From positions 25,867,922 through 25,931,921 of the forward strand of contig CM055112.1 in assembly GCA_029204225.1 (NCBI GenBank): a stretch of DNA of 64,000 nt, written 5' to 3'. This document shows positions 35,752 through 47,336 of the stretch, in pieces (within the stretch, counting starts at the first letter, position 1; each line of letters begins with the position of its first letter). The translations under genes were made by a program, and so were the position numbers. This stretch comes from Diphasiastrum complanatum. Taxonomy: Eukaryota; Streptophyta; Lycopodiopsida; Lycopodiales; Lycopodiaceae. The notes beneath the pieces are model-generated. The model was not told the origin of the DNA, did no database searches, and saw only the letters and a list, made by a program, of their open reading frames with translations.

Positions 35752-36300
35752 TTCCCCCCCCCCCCCCATAAAAACTTCCTTCTATGGGAAGAAACTAGGA
35801 AATCTAAGTCTTAAAATCATCCTCCTTCTCCCAGGTGTCCTCATCATCTGACATACCTTTCCAACGAATCAGATGTTCAGAAATCAAACGATTTCTAAGC
35901 TGATGTCGTCGAGTATCCATGATCCTTTCCGGTCATGGGGTACAAAAGCAGTCAAATCCTCCAATAGCACTAGATCATTTGTGGGAATTAGGTCATCTTT
36001 CCCACCAGGTCGTTCCTTTCAACGACTAACAATGAACCTTAGTTCCACCAGGAAGTTCTAGTCTATAAGCAGCCTTACCAATCTTGTCAAGCACTTTGAA
36101 AGGACCCCTAAAACGTGGAGATAACTTCGAACATTTCCCCGTTCGAAGTGTCTTAGAGTCCTTAGGGATTCTAAGATACACCCAATTACCAATCTCAAAC
36201 TCTCGAGGAGCGCGACTTTGGTTGGCATAGACTGATTAACTTCTCCAATCCGGCTCAAAGCATCAACGACACAATTCGACGTACCGCGACGGTACTTAAT
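35752..36300 (-). pseudogene. gypsy-3 integrase C-terminus with chromodomain
   Basis: Minus-strand frames read GNWVYLRIPKDSKTLRTGKC, LSPRFRGPFKVLDKIGKAAY and RLELPGGT. After several stops comes a chromodomain-like end (TRRHQLRNRLISEHLIRWKG, DEDTWEKEDDF). The catalytic D-D-E core expected between this and RNase H is absent: the frame passes from DALSRIGEVNQS directly into the C-terminal region, so an internal deletion removed it. Confidence 0.75.
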
Positions 36301-36765
36301 GTCGAATTCGAACTCTTGAATAAGTTCCGACCAACGGGCCTTACGACCTCTAAGGTCCGAGGCATCACAAATATACTTAAGAGATTCATGATCTGTCATT
36401 ACCATGAATTTGGATCCGTACAAATAATGTCTCCAGATCTTTAACGCATGGATGACAGCAAAAAGTTCCTTCTCATAAGTAGAATATCTACTTTGAGCTG
36501 GGTCCAACTTCTTGCTCTCGAAAGCCACAGGTCTCCCATCTTGGTAAAGGACTACATCTACTGCATAGTCACTAGCGTCTGTTTCCACTAAGAAAGATCC
36601 GCTGGGGTCCACTATGTGTAACATAGGGGCTGTAGACACCAACATCTTCAAAGCTTCAAAGCTTTGATTAAGTTCATCAATCCAAACAACAGGGGGACTT
36701 ATCTTCGAACGCCTTCCGGCCTTCTTCTTATTACCCTTTTTTGTTTTCCGTTTGGCTTTCTTCAC
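36280..36765 (-). pseudogene. gypsy-3 RNase H
   Basis: [72 protein letters not shown] and VVDALSR are all in one frame. The acidic catalytic positions are kept. A short lysine-rich insertion (KKAKRKTKKGNKKKAGRRSK) precedes the domain and looks like a local expansion. Confidence 0.85.
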
Positions 36766-36797
36766 TCCCTTAAGAAGTTTCGTTAGAGGAAATGCAA

Positions 36798-37661
36798 CTA
36801 AGGCATAGTCTTTAATGAATTTATGGAAAATCCTGTGCAGCCTGGAAAAGATTTTACTTCCCTAATGGTTTTCAGGATAGGCCAGTCACGAACTTTCTGG
36901 ACCTTATCGTAGTCGATCTCAAGACCTCGATCAGAAATGATATGTCCCAAATACTTGAGTCGAGTTTGAAAGAACTCACATTTAGACTCCTTAGCATAAA
37001 GCTTTGCCTGCCTTAGATTATCTAAGACTGTACGCAAATGCGCTTCGTGCTCCTCAAGAGTCTTACTATAAATCAGTACGTCATCTAAAAATACCACGAG
37101 AAACTTCCCTAGATATGGACGAAGAATATCGTTCATCATCTGCTGGAAGGTTGCCGGGGTATTAGTTAGACCAAAGGGTAAAAGTAAAAATTTGTAATGG
37201 CCATATCTAGTACGAAAACCAGTTTTGGAGACATCCCCCTTGTGAATTCTAATTTGATGGTACCCTGACCTAAGGTCCAATTTGGTGAAATATTTAGCAC
37301 CATTCAATCGGTCCATTAAGTCGTCCATCCGAGGCAAGGGATAGCGGTTCTTAATTGTCATTTTATTAAGCTTTTTGTAATCGACACAACTGATAGGGGT
37401 CTGAACAACGAGTGCAACACTCCACGAGACTTCATGAACAACGGAACCCCTGTCTTTCTTGCCAGTTAGCAAAACAGGAGCTCCCCAAGGGGATTTACTA
37501 GGCCGAATATGGCCTTTACGCAACAACTCCTTAAGTTGACTAGCAACTTCATCTTCTTCCTTCGGGCTCATCCTGTAGGGAAAAAGCGATACAGGAGAGC
37601 TGTCGGGAAGGAGATCTATGTGATGGTCTACACCCCGTGAGAGGGGAAGACCCTCCGGCAA
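36798..37661 (-). pseudogene. gypsy-3 reverse transcriptase
   Basis: A 287-codon open frame: EGLPLSRGVDHHIDLLPDSS, KKLNKMTIKNRYPLPRMDDL, TKLDLRSGYHQIRIHKGDVS, PFGLTNTPATFQQMMNDIL and the active site VVFLDDVLIYSK. An extra stretch of about 20 residues (GSVVHEVSWSVALVVQTPIS) sits between KKDR and CVDYKKLNK, where intact elements have only a few residues, so this copy is probably not functional. A frame break follows KSFPGCTGF. Confidence 0.9.
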
Positions 37662-37680
37662 CTGCTCAGGGAATATATCG

Positions 37681-38734
37681 CTATATATACTCCTCCCTAA
37701 GTCTCTTAAAGATTTTGCCCTCAGGTGAAGATTCTAAATTACCATCAGTAAAAGACAATGCTTTGGGGAAAGGTGGAGGATACTCAGAATTCAAAATACA
37801 TTGATTCGCTTCATGAGCAGTTACAAAAGGTAGATCAGGCTCATCGCTTTTAAGACAAACCCATGAGTCATTATGCAAGAAAGAAATACAATGAGATACA
37901 TAGTCTTTCTTTAAGGACTCATTCCTAGCAAAAAACCACTCTTTTCCTAGAATTACATCCACCTTATCTAGATTCATGACATGAAAAGATAAACTATTTA
38001 CATCGTCTTGGTGCGGTTGCCAGCTGCAGCTTCTGCACCAACTTAGCATTAATAAAATTATGCGTAGAACCGTCGTCAAAAAGAACACTCACAGGTTGGC
38101 AGCCTACGAACCCACTCATACGAGTGAGGTCGTGAGGTCCAAACACCGCAGTATTAAAACAACAATTCATACACACTGATTCATCTTTAAAAGATACCTC
38201 AATGCAAGAAATAGAAGAATTACCTGGTGCCTTAAAGGGGCGGCCACCCTTCTTCCGTCTCTTCGGGCAGTCCTTGGAAAGGTGCCCCTTTTCCATGCAG
38301 GAGAAACACAGCCCGTCGCTTTTGACCTTGTCGAAGTCTGCTCTCTCCAACCGAGGGCGCTTCTTTTTCTCCCCCGAAGGAGAAGCTTCGCCGACCATGC
38401 GCTCCTTGCCCTTTTTGAAAGAAGGACCGGCAAAGGATTTGTCTTTGGCTTTCGGCTTTGGTTGCTCTTTGCGGGTTATCATGTGCGTATCGTCGAAAAT
38501 CCGAGCGAAATGCACAGCATCCTCTAGGGACTGTGGCTGATTACGGCGTACTTCCAACTGATATTCCTTGGGCAAGCCCAAGATGAAATGCAGCTTAAGG
38601 AGTACTCCATCTATGCGGTTAAAAAACCGCGAAGCAGCCTCTTGGAAGTCTTGTAAGTAGACGTCCAAGGGCTTCGTCCTCATTTGCAATGTAGCAAATC
38701 GACGATAATATTCAAAATCGTCTAGGACAGGCAT
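37681..38734 (-). pseudogene. gypsy-3 gag end, zinc knuckle and protease
   Basis: Frame 37994-38734: gag helices (YYRRFATLQMRTKPLDVYLQ, HFILGLPKEYQLEVRR), knuckle LCFSCMEKGHLSKDCPK, and protease SVLFDDGSTHNFINAKLVQK, in which the usual Asp-Ser-Gly is Asp-Asp-Gly. Frame 37681-38088 continues the protease (MNLDKVDVILGKEWFF). A frameshift near 38040 joins them. Confidence 0.85.
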
Positions 38735-39171
38735 AAAGGCAGCCTTAAAGGCTACCTAGAAGTCATCCCAAGTGGTTGGGACTGTAGCTCGGTCTTTAAG
38801 GTCCTGCCACCAAGAATACGCCTTACCGCGTAAAAACATGATGGCCGTAGAAATACGCGAGCTATCTGGTAGATCGTGCATGGAGAAATGCGACGTCCAT
38901 CGATCTAACCAGGCTAACACCACATCTTGGTGTCTGTCCTTTTTCTCTCCGATAAAAATTCCGGAGTAAACATCGGGTTTAGAAAAGCCTGTCGAGCCTG
39001 GGACATAGCCCGAATCTCGGCCTCCGCCCGTTCATGCTTTGAACGCATGTCCACAATTTGTTGTTGTAACAAATTAATGGCACGTGTCATGTTCTCCATA
39101 TCAGTACCAACACGACTTGGAGCTCTAGTCTCATCCATAGGGGTATCCATGGATAAAGGAGAAACTGGCAA
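38735..39171 (-). pseudogene. gypsy-3 gag N-terminus
   Basis: The likely start codon is at 39171 and opens MPVSPLSMDTPMDETRAPSR, followed by a heptad-like helix (ITRAINLLQQQIVDMRSKHE-like region) typical of chromovirus gag. A stop near 38914 and further frame breaks separate it from the knuckle part. Confidence 0.7.
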
Positions 39172-39621
39172 AAAACTAGAGGGAAAACGGAGAGCTACGG
39201 TGTAAAAACCGCAAAAAGGGAAAAGCTAGCATACAAGGCCTCAAGAAATAACCAACTTGAGAACTAGCAACTTGAGAGCAAAAGAACTCAACTACAACTT
39301 GGGAGAATGAGGGAAAGGAAGTGAACTTACCTCCTTTACCCCCTCCCCAAAGCTCCTCTCCACCCTCATGCAAGAAGGACAGGTGGGGCCCAAGAAAGGC
39401 CCCATTTGTCCCTTCTAGACCTTTCTAGCCATGTGGGGCCAGCCACATGGCTCATGGACCCCAAAAACTTATGAAATTAAGTTAAGGCCCCTTCTCCCAC
39501 CTCCACCTCCAATGTACTGCAGCTCCTCTCCTACCCAGGGAGATCTACAGGTACAGAGGAGGAGAAAGGGAGAGGTACAGCCTGTACGGACAAAGTTTCA
39601 AGAAATGGCTTGACTTGCTTC

Positions 39622-39626
<5 letters not shown>

Positions 39627-39671
<45 letters not shown>
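39627..39671. repeat. (TA)n microsatellite
   Basis: Uninterrupted TA run at the approximate right border of gypsy-3. Confidence 0.95.
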
Positions 39672-39674
<3 letters not shown>

Positions 39675-39897
39675 CAACTTAACTTTTAATGTTAAGATTG
39701 GTAATGCTTTGGTGTAAAAGTTTTTTTTTTTACAAATTGGGAGAGAGTGGGGCTATGGGGAAGCGCACTTCCACCCCTCCCCAATCTGTCACCTCACTCC
39801 CAAAAGTACAAACCAAAAATTCCATTCGCACTCTATTTCGTCTTGGTGCCGCAACACGCAATTGTGTGATTGTTGCCTCCACATGGTATGTTCCACA

Positions 39898-41417
39898 GGT
39901 TGCAGCCTATTAGGCGGTTGTGGCGGCGGCGATGGGAGTTTCACCGGCCCATTCACAGTGTGGCCCACATACTGCATCCGTTGTTTCAGAGCAAGAGGCA
40001 GTACAACGATGTAGAGCTGCGTGCGAATTGGTTCTCATACATCCGCCTCCTCAGCAGCGACACTGGTTTCCGCAGCAGGCTCGAGGAGCAGAGGCTGAGT
40101 TACAGGTAAACTCTTGCTCTACCCCCCTTCTGCTCGCTCAACTACCTTTCGCTCGCTCAATTCAACTTCCCTTCGCTCGCTCAATTGTACTCATGCACAT
40201 CGTTGCTCAATTTCAAGCACTGCCTGGGGCTATTCGACAAGGATCTTGCTACTCTTCGTGAGAACAGGCTTATGCCTGTATCATGGTGGGATAGCTACGA
40301 CGCTGGACAGACAGAGCTGAGGACGCTCGCGTTCCGAGTCCTGTCACAGGTATGCTATCTAATCTCATTCATCCAAACAGTTTCCGCATTGTCTCCATGA
40401 GGCCGCAACTCACTCGAGTGGCTGCCAATTAATGCAGGATTGTTCTGCTTGCGTGTGCGAGCGTTTGGTCAGCGTTCAGCCTTGTTCACACGAACAGGCG
40501 GAACCGCCTCACGGCCGAGCGATGCAATGACTTGGTGTACTGCAACACCAACACCAACACCAAGGTGGTTTGACGCATCGCGGACAACATGAGAGCAGGA
40601 GGCGTATGCGCCCTACTGCTGCAGGCATATTCCTATGCTCTATCGTTTGCTTTCATGTTATATCAGACAATCAGATTAATGCCCTCACGGTTGCTTCGGC
40701 TCTCACGAATGATTGACTTGTGTAGGTCAATCTTGATGATTGCCTGGTTCCAGCGGCCGATCCTGAGGTAGAGCCAGAGGTTGATCCAGACGAGGCCGCT
40801 CGGCATGCTCTGCGAGGTGATCCTGAGGATGATGCTGACACCAAGGAGCCTACCCCCCTCCCTGTTGACGTTCCATTGCCCTCCTCCTCTGATGAGCCCA
40901 CATATGATTCAGACGAGACGGTCGACATTGCAGGGGATGGTCCACGTGCCCCACCCAGTACTCCTGCTACACAAACCCTTTCAGATGATGGTTGGATAGA
41001 GTTTTCGAGAGAGACAGAGGCTGCCGCCCAGAGACACATCGCTCAGAGACGACTCAGAGCATCACAGGCAGGCGGTTCTTCCCAGAGACCCCCTCGTGGC
41101 AAAGGGAGACCCCCAGGCAGGAGTGTACCACAGAGGGTTCCTTTCGGCAGACCCAGAGGTAGGCCAGCCAAGAAGGGACGCACCGATGATTTTTCTAGTT
41201 GTCTCTTGGCAAGCGTTGGCCTAGACTTGGACGAGTCCCAGATGCCTCCAGACTCCCAGCCAGACTTCGTATTTGACACCCCTGTAGATGCATCTGGCAC
41301 GCAAAGGGATGATTTTTTTAGCACAGACTTATACATATTGATACACACAGAGCATCATGTACATTGGCATCAGATGAGATGTATATATTTTTTTACAGTT
41401 TATTCGTGTCATGGCTA
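39898..41417 (+). pseudogene. hAT-2 transposase C-terminal half
   Basis: Exon-like blocks match hAT-1: RRWEFHRPIHSVAHILHPLF (from 39.93 kb) against RWNYFHRSIHSVAHMLHPLF of hAT-1; LMPVSWWDSYDAGQTELRTL and AFRVLSQ/GTATGC near 40.27-40.35 kb against LPITWWTMF...LALRVLSQ/GTATGC; and DCSACVCER near 40.44 kb against DCAASVCER, here frameshifted. A final exon (about 40733-41417) is acidic and carries AT-hook-like KGRPPGRS and GRPRGRPAKKGR. The central DUF659 catalytic core is missing. An apparent extra intron near 40109-40215 contains repeated TTCGCTCGCTCAA. Confidence 0.75.
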
Positions 41418-41529
41418 ATTTATCATGGTTGGTTACAAATGGTTAGCTTTGTGAAATTTAATGGTTAGTTAGAAATGGTTTGCTCTGTGCAATTTGAATG
41501 GCTAGTTAGAAATGGTTTGCTCTGTGCAA

Positions 41530-41530
<1 letters not shown>

Positions 41531-41585
<55 letters not shown>
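41531..41585. repeat. (GA)n microsatellite
   Basis: Long GA run downstream of the hAT-2 stop codon, complementary in type to the TC run upstream of hAT-2. Confidence 0.95.
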
Positions 41586-41591
<6 letters not shown>

Positions 41592-41599
41592 CGGACGTA

Positions 41600-42610
41600 G
41601 TGTGGAAATTATACATGCTGCACCTACTGTTTTACACCAGCACATCTTCATGTCTCTCATGTCATCTGCATCATGTCCAATCATTGAACACAACTTGCTA
41701 AACCCGACACCCTAACAAATGGCACAGTTAACATAACACCCTAAACCCTAACAAATCGCACGGTCAACATATCATGAACCCACAACTCCACAGCCATAAC
41801 CATCAAAACAAGGCAAAGATAGGTATCCTCACTGTATGATAGGCATTGCACCACAAGTATGTGCATATTCAATATCAGAGCAGTACTTGTGTAGCATACA
41901 CTTGAACTTGCGTAGAATGCATTTGGAATTGACCAAAATGGTCCAGGAATACAGTCCACAGGTTCGTGATCCCGATACGAACCCCAAGGGATAGAGCCTG
42001 GCTCGAGTGAGTGAGCATTCATTTCTCCCAGAAACTTGTGGTCCCGAGAGCTTGTCACTCTTCTGGTGAGCGTTCACTTCTCCCAAATCCTCTAGTGAGC
42101 ATTCACTTCTTTGAGACAGTCACTGATGCACGCTCAAGCTTTCGCTCTCATCCAAGCTAACCCTAAACCCTAAACCAGTAATCTCTATGCCATGTAAACC
42201 ATTATCTTCACTCCAATCCTCTTTCAGATCTTTCTTTGCCGCTATTTTCTCTTTTTTTTGAGCTTAGTTCATAATAATTTATGGATTGCTCATTAGTCAT
42301 CGTTGTTTGGTAATACCTCAGTTATGGGAGGCATGGGCAGTGGTTAGGTTTGTTGCGAATTTTTTTAGGTAACTTTATCGTTTTTTTTAACAAGAGGGGG
42401 CAGGTATGTGCCAGACACTCTCTGATAATTAATCCCGAGGGAATATTGTTTTTATTTCATTTTGCGGATGGGTGACCGTGAGAGGAGGGGCTTGTATTTT
42501 TTTTTTTGAAAAAAAAAAATTTGCAAAATGGCGGACGCGTCCGGGACCCGAACATACCCCTGAGGCGCGAACGCGGACGCGGACGCACGTCCACGCCCAG
42601 GGTCCACTTA

Positions 42611-42613
<3 letters not shown>
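41600..42613. other. Spacer between hAT-2 and hAT-1, with telomere-type motifs
   Basis: CCCTAAACCCTAA lies at 41739-41751 and (CCCTAAA)2 at 42161-42174. Otherwise no gene is recognised. A GC-rich stretch with TTTGCAAAATGGCGGACGCG at about 42520 borders the hAT-1 insertion site. Confidence 0.6.
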
Positions 42614-42647
<34 letters not shown>

Positions 42648-42656
42648 TAGGTCCCG

Positions 42657-42735
42657 CGGTACTGGGTACCGCGGATCTCGGTACCGCGGGACCATACTGG
42701 TACCGCGGTACCATGATGGTACCGCGGTACCACAA
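42657..42735. repeat. Left subterminal GGTACC palindrome array of hAT-1
   Basis: GGTACCGCGG, GGTACCGCGGGACC and twice GGTACCGCGGTACC, the last a perfect palindrome, occur within 80 bp of the left end. Clustered short motifs like these are where hAT transposases bind in known elements; that role is inferred here. Confidence 0.8.
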
Positions 42736-43016
42736 TATAATAATATATTTATTATTTAATATTTTTTTTAATTTTTTTTTACCTAAACCTACCCGCCCCC
42801 CTCGCATTTCCTCTGAAATTTTTTTGAGCCCTCTCCGCCCTGCCATCGCTGCTGGTTTTTCTTGCCTGCCTTTGATTCCTTGCGTCGCCCATCGCCCACG
42901 CAACGCCCTGCCTTGCATCTGATTTCCTTTGCCCTGCATTCGCCCATTTTCAGCGTCTCTCCAACAGTGAACCCTGCTGTTTTTTTTCCAGCAATCCATC
43001 CCTCATTTCATCTGCA

Positions 43017-46000
43017 ATGGTGCAATCCGACCTTTCCGGTCTGTGGGACGAGGTAGACATTGTCAGGCGGGTTGCCGACAAGGCCAACAAGACCGGTCAG
43101 AAGATCGTGCGCTGCCGATACTGTCTCGTCGAGTTTGCTGCATCCCTCACTCGCCTTAAAGGCCATCTGCTCGGTGCACGCGCCAAAAATGGTGCCACCT
43201 TGAATGCTGCCCCTTGTGGCAGCATGACCGTCCCCGACAGGCAGCGACTACTGGACACCTACGGGCCGCGGCTCGTGGCAGGGGAGAACACCATTTCGGA
43301 GGGCGTTCTCCGATTTTGCACCGCTCCTTATGTGACTAACCCAGAGTTGCTGCCTGCTTGGCTGGCACGCACGAGGAGAGGGAGTGCATCCTCCTCTGGT
43401 CCCTTTGCCCCTAAGACAGCTCTGCCTCATGCACCCCCATCTGCTCAGATTCCGGTGGATCCCGTCCCATCGCGTCCGACAGTTGCCACTGCGGTTCCAC
43501 CACCACCCACTGTTGCTCGCACTCCACCAGTCTACGACTTTCTCATGGACTCTCCGCCACCCGAGCAGGCCCAGGATGGTACTGGGCGGGCCTTCGAGGA
43601 TGTGGAAGAGATCCCTTCTTCCTTCCCTTCCCATCCGGATGACCTCCTCAGCCAGCAGTTTTCGTACCCCATGCCAGATGTTGCCCCTCCACCAGTGCAC
43701 CCCACCTATGCTGCTGCACCCATCCCTGCCAGTGCATCCCACTCTCCCCATTCCACGTCTACAGCCGATGCATCCACCAGCGCCCAGCCTGTCGCGTCAT
43801 CGTCCATTCCCGTCACGGTTGGTGCACCGTGCTGGAGGTCCACCACCCGTCGTCCACCAGGGACAGCCCTCGTGCAGCAGACCATTCGCGGCGCGCATCA
43901 GCCGCACATGGACAGAGAGGCCACACAGGCCGTGGCCAGTCTGGTTTACGAGCTGAACCTGCCCTTTGCCATCACCGACTCTGAGCCCTTCAGAAGGGCC
44001 TTCCGCCTTGCACAGTCTGTCAGCCCTAGCTGGAGAGTCCCTAGTTCAGAGGTTGTCCGCACACACATGCTGAGGGATAGGGTCGAGTCCTTGTCTAGAG
44101 AGATGGAGCCTCTGCGTCGGCACTGGGCCACTTACGGTTGCAGCATCATGTCCGATGGCTGGACTGATGTCAGGAGGAGGCCGATCCTCAACATACTGGT
44201 CTCCAGCTGCATGGGCACACAGTTTTTGAGGGCAGTGGATTGCAGCAGGGGGGGGAGAGTCATATCTGCAGAGTTCATGTTTGATGTCATCAGGTCTTCC
44301 ATCCTAGCCATAGGCCCACAGCATGTCGTCACGGTGGTGACGGACAATGCCACGAACTGCATTCAGATGGGTGTACTGCTAGAGGCCGAGTTCCCTCATA
44401 TTGTTCATACCCCCTGTGCAGCCCACGGCATAGACCTTTTGATGGGGGACATTGGAGCACTTCCCTGGGTTAGAGCCATCGTCCGGGAGGCCCTCTTCCT
44501 GGTGACTTTTGTCACCAGAAAGAGGCGTGTTCTTGCCATGTTCCGGGTGTTTAGCCATCTGGACCTCCGTAAGCCAGCCCCCACGCGCTTTGCATTCGAC
44601 TTGGTGGTCATCGACCGTTTGATCAGGTGCAGGGCCCAGCTTCTACAGATGGTTGCCAGTGATATTTGGGGTGCCAGTACATTTCCGCACACTGAGGATG
44701 GGGAGCACTTTTCTTCCACGGTGAGGGGAGACCAGTTCTGGAGGGATGCACAGACATTGTCAGGACTGCTTCGACCACTTTACATTGTGCTCCGCATGGC
44801 TGACAGCGAGGGGTCGACACTTGGACTGGTGTATGAGCTCATGGACCGGATTGGACAGTTCCTGCAGCTGCCCATCTTGCAGCCAGAGAGGTAAGCGGTA
44901 CAGTGTTGCAATTGACCTTTATCTTTTCAGTACTTGCTAGTTTGTTTTTCTGTCAATGTTAAGCTTTTTCGTAATGCCCTAAACCACATGCCCCTCACCT
45001 GCAGGATGACAGAGCTGAAGTTCATATGGGAGACGCGATGGAACTACTTCCACAGGAGTATCCACAGCGTTGCACACATGCTGCATCCCCTCTTCCTCTC
45101 TCCGACACAGATCGCAGACAGGGAGCTCGAGGCCGATTGGCTTCAGTACATTCACAGGGTGGGTCCACACATAGGTTTGGATCCTATCAGGCTCATGGAG
45201 GAGCTCGCTGCATTTCGTTTCGGCATGGGCACATTCGGCCACCCGGCTGCCCAGGATCCAGAGAGGAGGCAGCTACCCATTACCTGGTGGACCATGTTCG
45301 GTAGCACATACCCATCTATACAGCGTCTTGCACTGCGTGTCCTTTCTCAGGTATGCATCTCATTTTATCCTCCATTTTTTGTGTTTCGTTGAAGTTTCAC
45401 CTTTGCCACAATGTGCTGAAGTATTTCAATGCACGCACCACAGGACTGTGCTGCCTCTGTGTGTGAGCGTAATTGGAGCACATGGGCACTGATTCACACG
45501 AGGAGAAGAAACCGGTTGTCAGTGAGTCAGTTGGAGCGGTTGGTGTTCTGTAGCACCAACGCACGTCTCGCCAGGAGGCTTCCGACCATTACGAGCGCAT
45601 TGCAGGTGATAAGCTAATCTTTCATAGCAGGTTGGTTGACTCCTGGTATGTTGGTTTCATTTCTTGAAAAAGTTGTCTCTCTAACATGCAAATTTTAAAC
45701 CTTGCAGACGAAGATATCTGATTTGGAGCGCCAGGTTGACTTGCCTACGGACAGCACCCATCCCATGCCTGCAGATGACCTGGGCACACAGTTGATGGCA
45801 GAGAGAGAGAGGGAGCTTGCCGAGATGAGAGAGAGAGAGCTTGGGCTTGAGCACAGAGAGCCCCCATTGTATGAGGCAGATGAGCCAGTGTCAGAGGATG
45901 AGCATGATGAGGATGAGCCCATTCGGGTTGTGTTTGCCAGACCAGAGAGGGATGAGGCAGATTATACAGGTGCAGGGCACACGCCACGGGCAGGGGTCAC

Positions 46001-47336
46001 AGGTGCATCACGTGGCAGAGGTGGGACACATGGCACAGGTTATACCGGCAGACAGGCAGGGCACACGGGGGGGGGCAGTGGCATACCTACCTATGTCGAC
46101 ATGATGGAGGAGGCTCTTGATAGAGGGCAGAGTGGTTTAGATGCTGGTCCCGCAGATGTTTGGATGCGTGCAGCACAGAGTCATGGCCGTTACTACGACA
46201 GCACACCAGAGGAGGCACCTGATGACTTTCATTGCACAGATTGGGAGGCCATGCAGGGTCTACAGGGTGCACATGATGAGGCACGGGATGAGGCTTGGGT
46301 TGATTCAGGGGTTGGTGCACAGGATGATTCAGAGGTCGGTGCACAGGATGATTTAGAGGCTGGTGCACAGGATGAGTCCCAGAGCCCAGAGCATTTGTAT
46401 TCGGATGCCCAGCTGGCCGACTTGGTTGCCACATTGGATTCAGAGGCCTAGCAGATGCGGAGTGTCAGGGCGCCCCCATCATCTCTTGCCAGCATGCCAC
46501 ACACAGAGTCCCAGCCAGAGCAGCCGCATGAGGTGCCTACAGTTCCTCCAGCTCCTCAGAGGGTGTATGTGCGTCGCACAGCTCCTCCAGTGCCACCGAT
46601 GCCATTTAGGCCTGCATCCCCTCCATCGCCGTCCACTTCTGCAGCACCAGGTCTCCATGGCAGGCCACCATCTGTGCCCAGGTTTTCTCTTGCAGCGCCC
46701 ACATCCACAGTGGCTCCTCCAGTGGCAGCACCCACGTCACATCCTCCTCCAGTGGCAGCACCCAGGATGTACCAGTACCGGCCACCACAGCGCCCCTTTC
46801 AGTACATATCGCCACTGTACTCGCCTCCTGCACAGCCAGTTCCTCCACCTGCAGCAGCCCCACGGGCACACACTCCACGAGCTCATCCTCCTCGCTCAGT
46901 TGCACAGGGAGTTCCCTCTTTTGCTTCCCTATCCCAGCCGGCCTCAGCTTGGGCCCAGCCTAGCCAGCCAGGTGATTTGCATGGGGGTGACGAGGCATTG
47001 ACAGCTCCTCTTGTCCGCAAGAGACCAGGCAGGCCCAAGGGTGCACCGAACAAGAAAGGCAAGGCACAGAAACTGCCAGGGAGGAGAGGACGACCACGCA
47101 GGGCTCCAGGTACAGGTAGAGGTGCAGTATCACAGCCAGTTGGAGCAGGTGTTGTTGGTTTGGCCTGCTTGGGGGCTGATGCGGAGGCTGATTGGGAGGA
47201 TGAGGATGACGAGTCTTCCCCCTCGGATACACAGCCCATGCCAGTTCCAGACAGGCAGAGATATCGGCTGCGAGAGTCAGCTCGGGGCCCTGAGTTGTCT
47301 CCAGAGCATTCGTCTGAGTCAGAGCCAGAGCATTGA
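43017..47336 (+). pseudogene. hAT-1 transposase, four exons, one in-frame stop
   Basis: Exons 43017-44890, 45005-45350, 45444-45605 and 45708-47336 have GT/AG borders and matching phases. N-terminal BED-like finger: Cys33, Cys36, His50, Cys67. A Pro/Ser-rich linker follows (about 130-270). The catalytic region has SDGWTDVRRRPILNILVSS (about 377) and VTDNATNC (about 440), the DUF659 aspartate motifs, then HTPCAAHGIDLLMGDIG. Exons 2-3 hold the C-terminal dimerisation region (LALRVLSQ, CERNWSTWALIHTRRRNRLS). Exon 4 is low-complexity acidic, then Pro-rich with AT-hook-like KRPGRPKG and GRRGRPRR. A TAG at 46449-46451 interrupts exon 4, with the frame open on both sides. Without it the protein would be about 1,340 residues; with it about 1,040, still including the catalytic and dimerisation parts. 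Confidence 0.85.

Larger units (their letters stand above)
35340..39640 (-). mobile_element. Ty3/gypsy chromovirus 'gypsy-3', inserted in hAT-2
   Basis: Minus-strand order: 5' untranslated region, gag (from 39171), CCHC knuckle and protease, RT, RNase H, a shortened integrase with chromodomain, polypurine tract and 3' LTR (35340-35751). No 5' LTR was recognised. The right boundary is approximate, near the (TA)n run at 39.63 kb. Most of the integrase catalytic core is deleted between RNase H and the integrase C-terminus. Confidence 0.8.

Noticed and set aside
42506-42922. Frames crossing the hAT-1 left end
   Set aside because: They run through a TA microsatellite and the GGTACC array, giving Tyr-Ile repeats; not plausible coding sequence.
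43248-43956. Overlapping frames within hAT-1 exon 1 (both strands)
   Set aside because: They are shadows of the Pro/Ser-rich linker of the transposase; only the frame from 43017 has domain matches.
46363-47001. 212-codon plus-strand frame overlapping hAT-1 exon 4
   Set aside because: His/Gln/Pro-rich out-of-frame shadow; the in-frame continuation across the TAG carries the AT-hook-like motifs.
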